Shown here: in pieces, positions 41,088 through 41,183 of the stretch
How the letters are laid out: each line of letters starts with the position of its first letter
Position numbering within the stretch: position 1 is the stretch's first letter
Assembly: GCA_041658565.1 (NCBI GenBank)
Contig: JBAZZY010000025.1
Location: 1-41,183, forward strand
DNA: 41,183 nucleotides
Reading direction: 5' to 3'
Source of the DNA: Actinomycetota bacterium
GTDB lineage: Bacteria > Actinomycetota > AC-67
Translations under genes and position numbers: made by a program
Notes under the pieces: model-generated
What the model was told of the DNA's origin: nothing
The model's input: only the letters and a program-made list of their open reading frames with translations
Databases searched by the model: none

Positions 41088-41183
41088 CTATGCCGCTTCC
41101 GTTCCCGTTGCGTCCAGTCGCCTCCTCCTTGCTTCGTAGCTCTCCGGCGACATGTACCCCAGCGACGAGTGCAGCCTGACGCG
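41088..41183 (-). mobile_element. C-terminus of an IS3-family transposase, cut by the window edge
   Basis: The last 31 codons before a TAG at 41090-41088 read RLHSSLGYMSPESYEARRRR and end ATGTEAA. HSSLGYxSPxxYE is the hallmark end of the IS3-family OrfB (DDE/rve) transposase. The rest of the gene lies to the right, outside the window. The terminal inverted repeat expected between about 40950 and 41088 could not be identified. Confidence 0.8.

Overview
The window is GC-rich and almost fully coding. GTG starts are common, ATGA/GTGA stop-start overlaps are frequent, and many genes appear to be transcribed without a leader. Together with the gene content (F420/FMN split-barrel protein, GerMN lipoprotein, b6-type cytochrome b with Rieske protein, many small exported proteins) this suggests an uncultivated high-GC actinobacterium. 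That placement is inference; there is no rRNA or tRNA here to confirm it.

Left third (1-14.1 kb): single genes and short operons. These are a SAM methyltransferase, several exported proteins of unknown function, a gamma-carbonic anhydrase with a decayed copy of its 3' end nearby, etfBA, a lipoprotein/split-barrel pair, a ThDP-dependent enzyme, an ABC exporter, an MBL-fold hydrolase, a sulfite-oxidase-type molybdoenzyme and an exported CocE/NonD hydrolase.

Middle (14.1-27.2 kb): a molybdenum cofactor cluster. The minus-strand operon moeA - moaD/moaC fusion - moaB - moaE is flanked by mobA (plus) and moaA (minus). The cofactor could serve the Mo enzyme at 11.6-12.1 kb. A large membrane protein, an aldehyde dehydrogenase, a tiny CxxCxC protein, a shortened DUF2231-like protein, a serine hydrolase, an SDR, a YbaK-type deacylase and a nitroreductase follow.

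Right third (27.2-39.7 kb): a TetR regulator faces an exported protein across two perfect palindromic operators, each covering a -35 element. Next come a GerMN/Gmad2 lipoprotein, a small membrane protein, an esterase broken by two frameshifts, and a NarL-type response regulator with its kinase. The kinase is followed by a seven-gene, tightly coupled respiratory operon: tandem-cupredoxin lipoprotein, small membrane protein, GltD-like flavin/iron-sulfur oxidoreductase with a terminal 2[4Fe-4S] ferredoxin domain, split cytochrome b, Rieske protein and membrane-anchored cytochrome c. I infer a quinol-cytochrome c/cupredoxin oxidoreductase with its own flavin/FeS electron-entry module. This operon is the most notable system in the window.

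Right edge (39.9-41.2 kb): a small exported protein, then gene debris: the 3' part of an unknown gene, a degenerate tyrosine-recombinase C-terminus and the end of an IS3-type transposase. This marks the border of an accessory region. I saw no tRNA, rRNA, CRISPR array or recognisable riboswitch.
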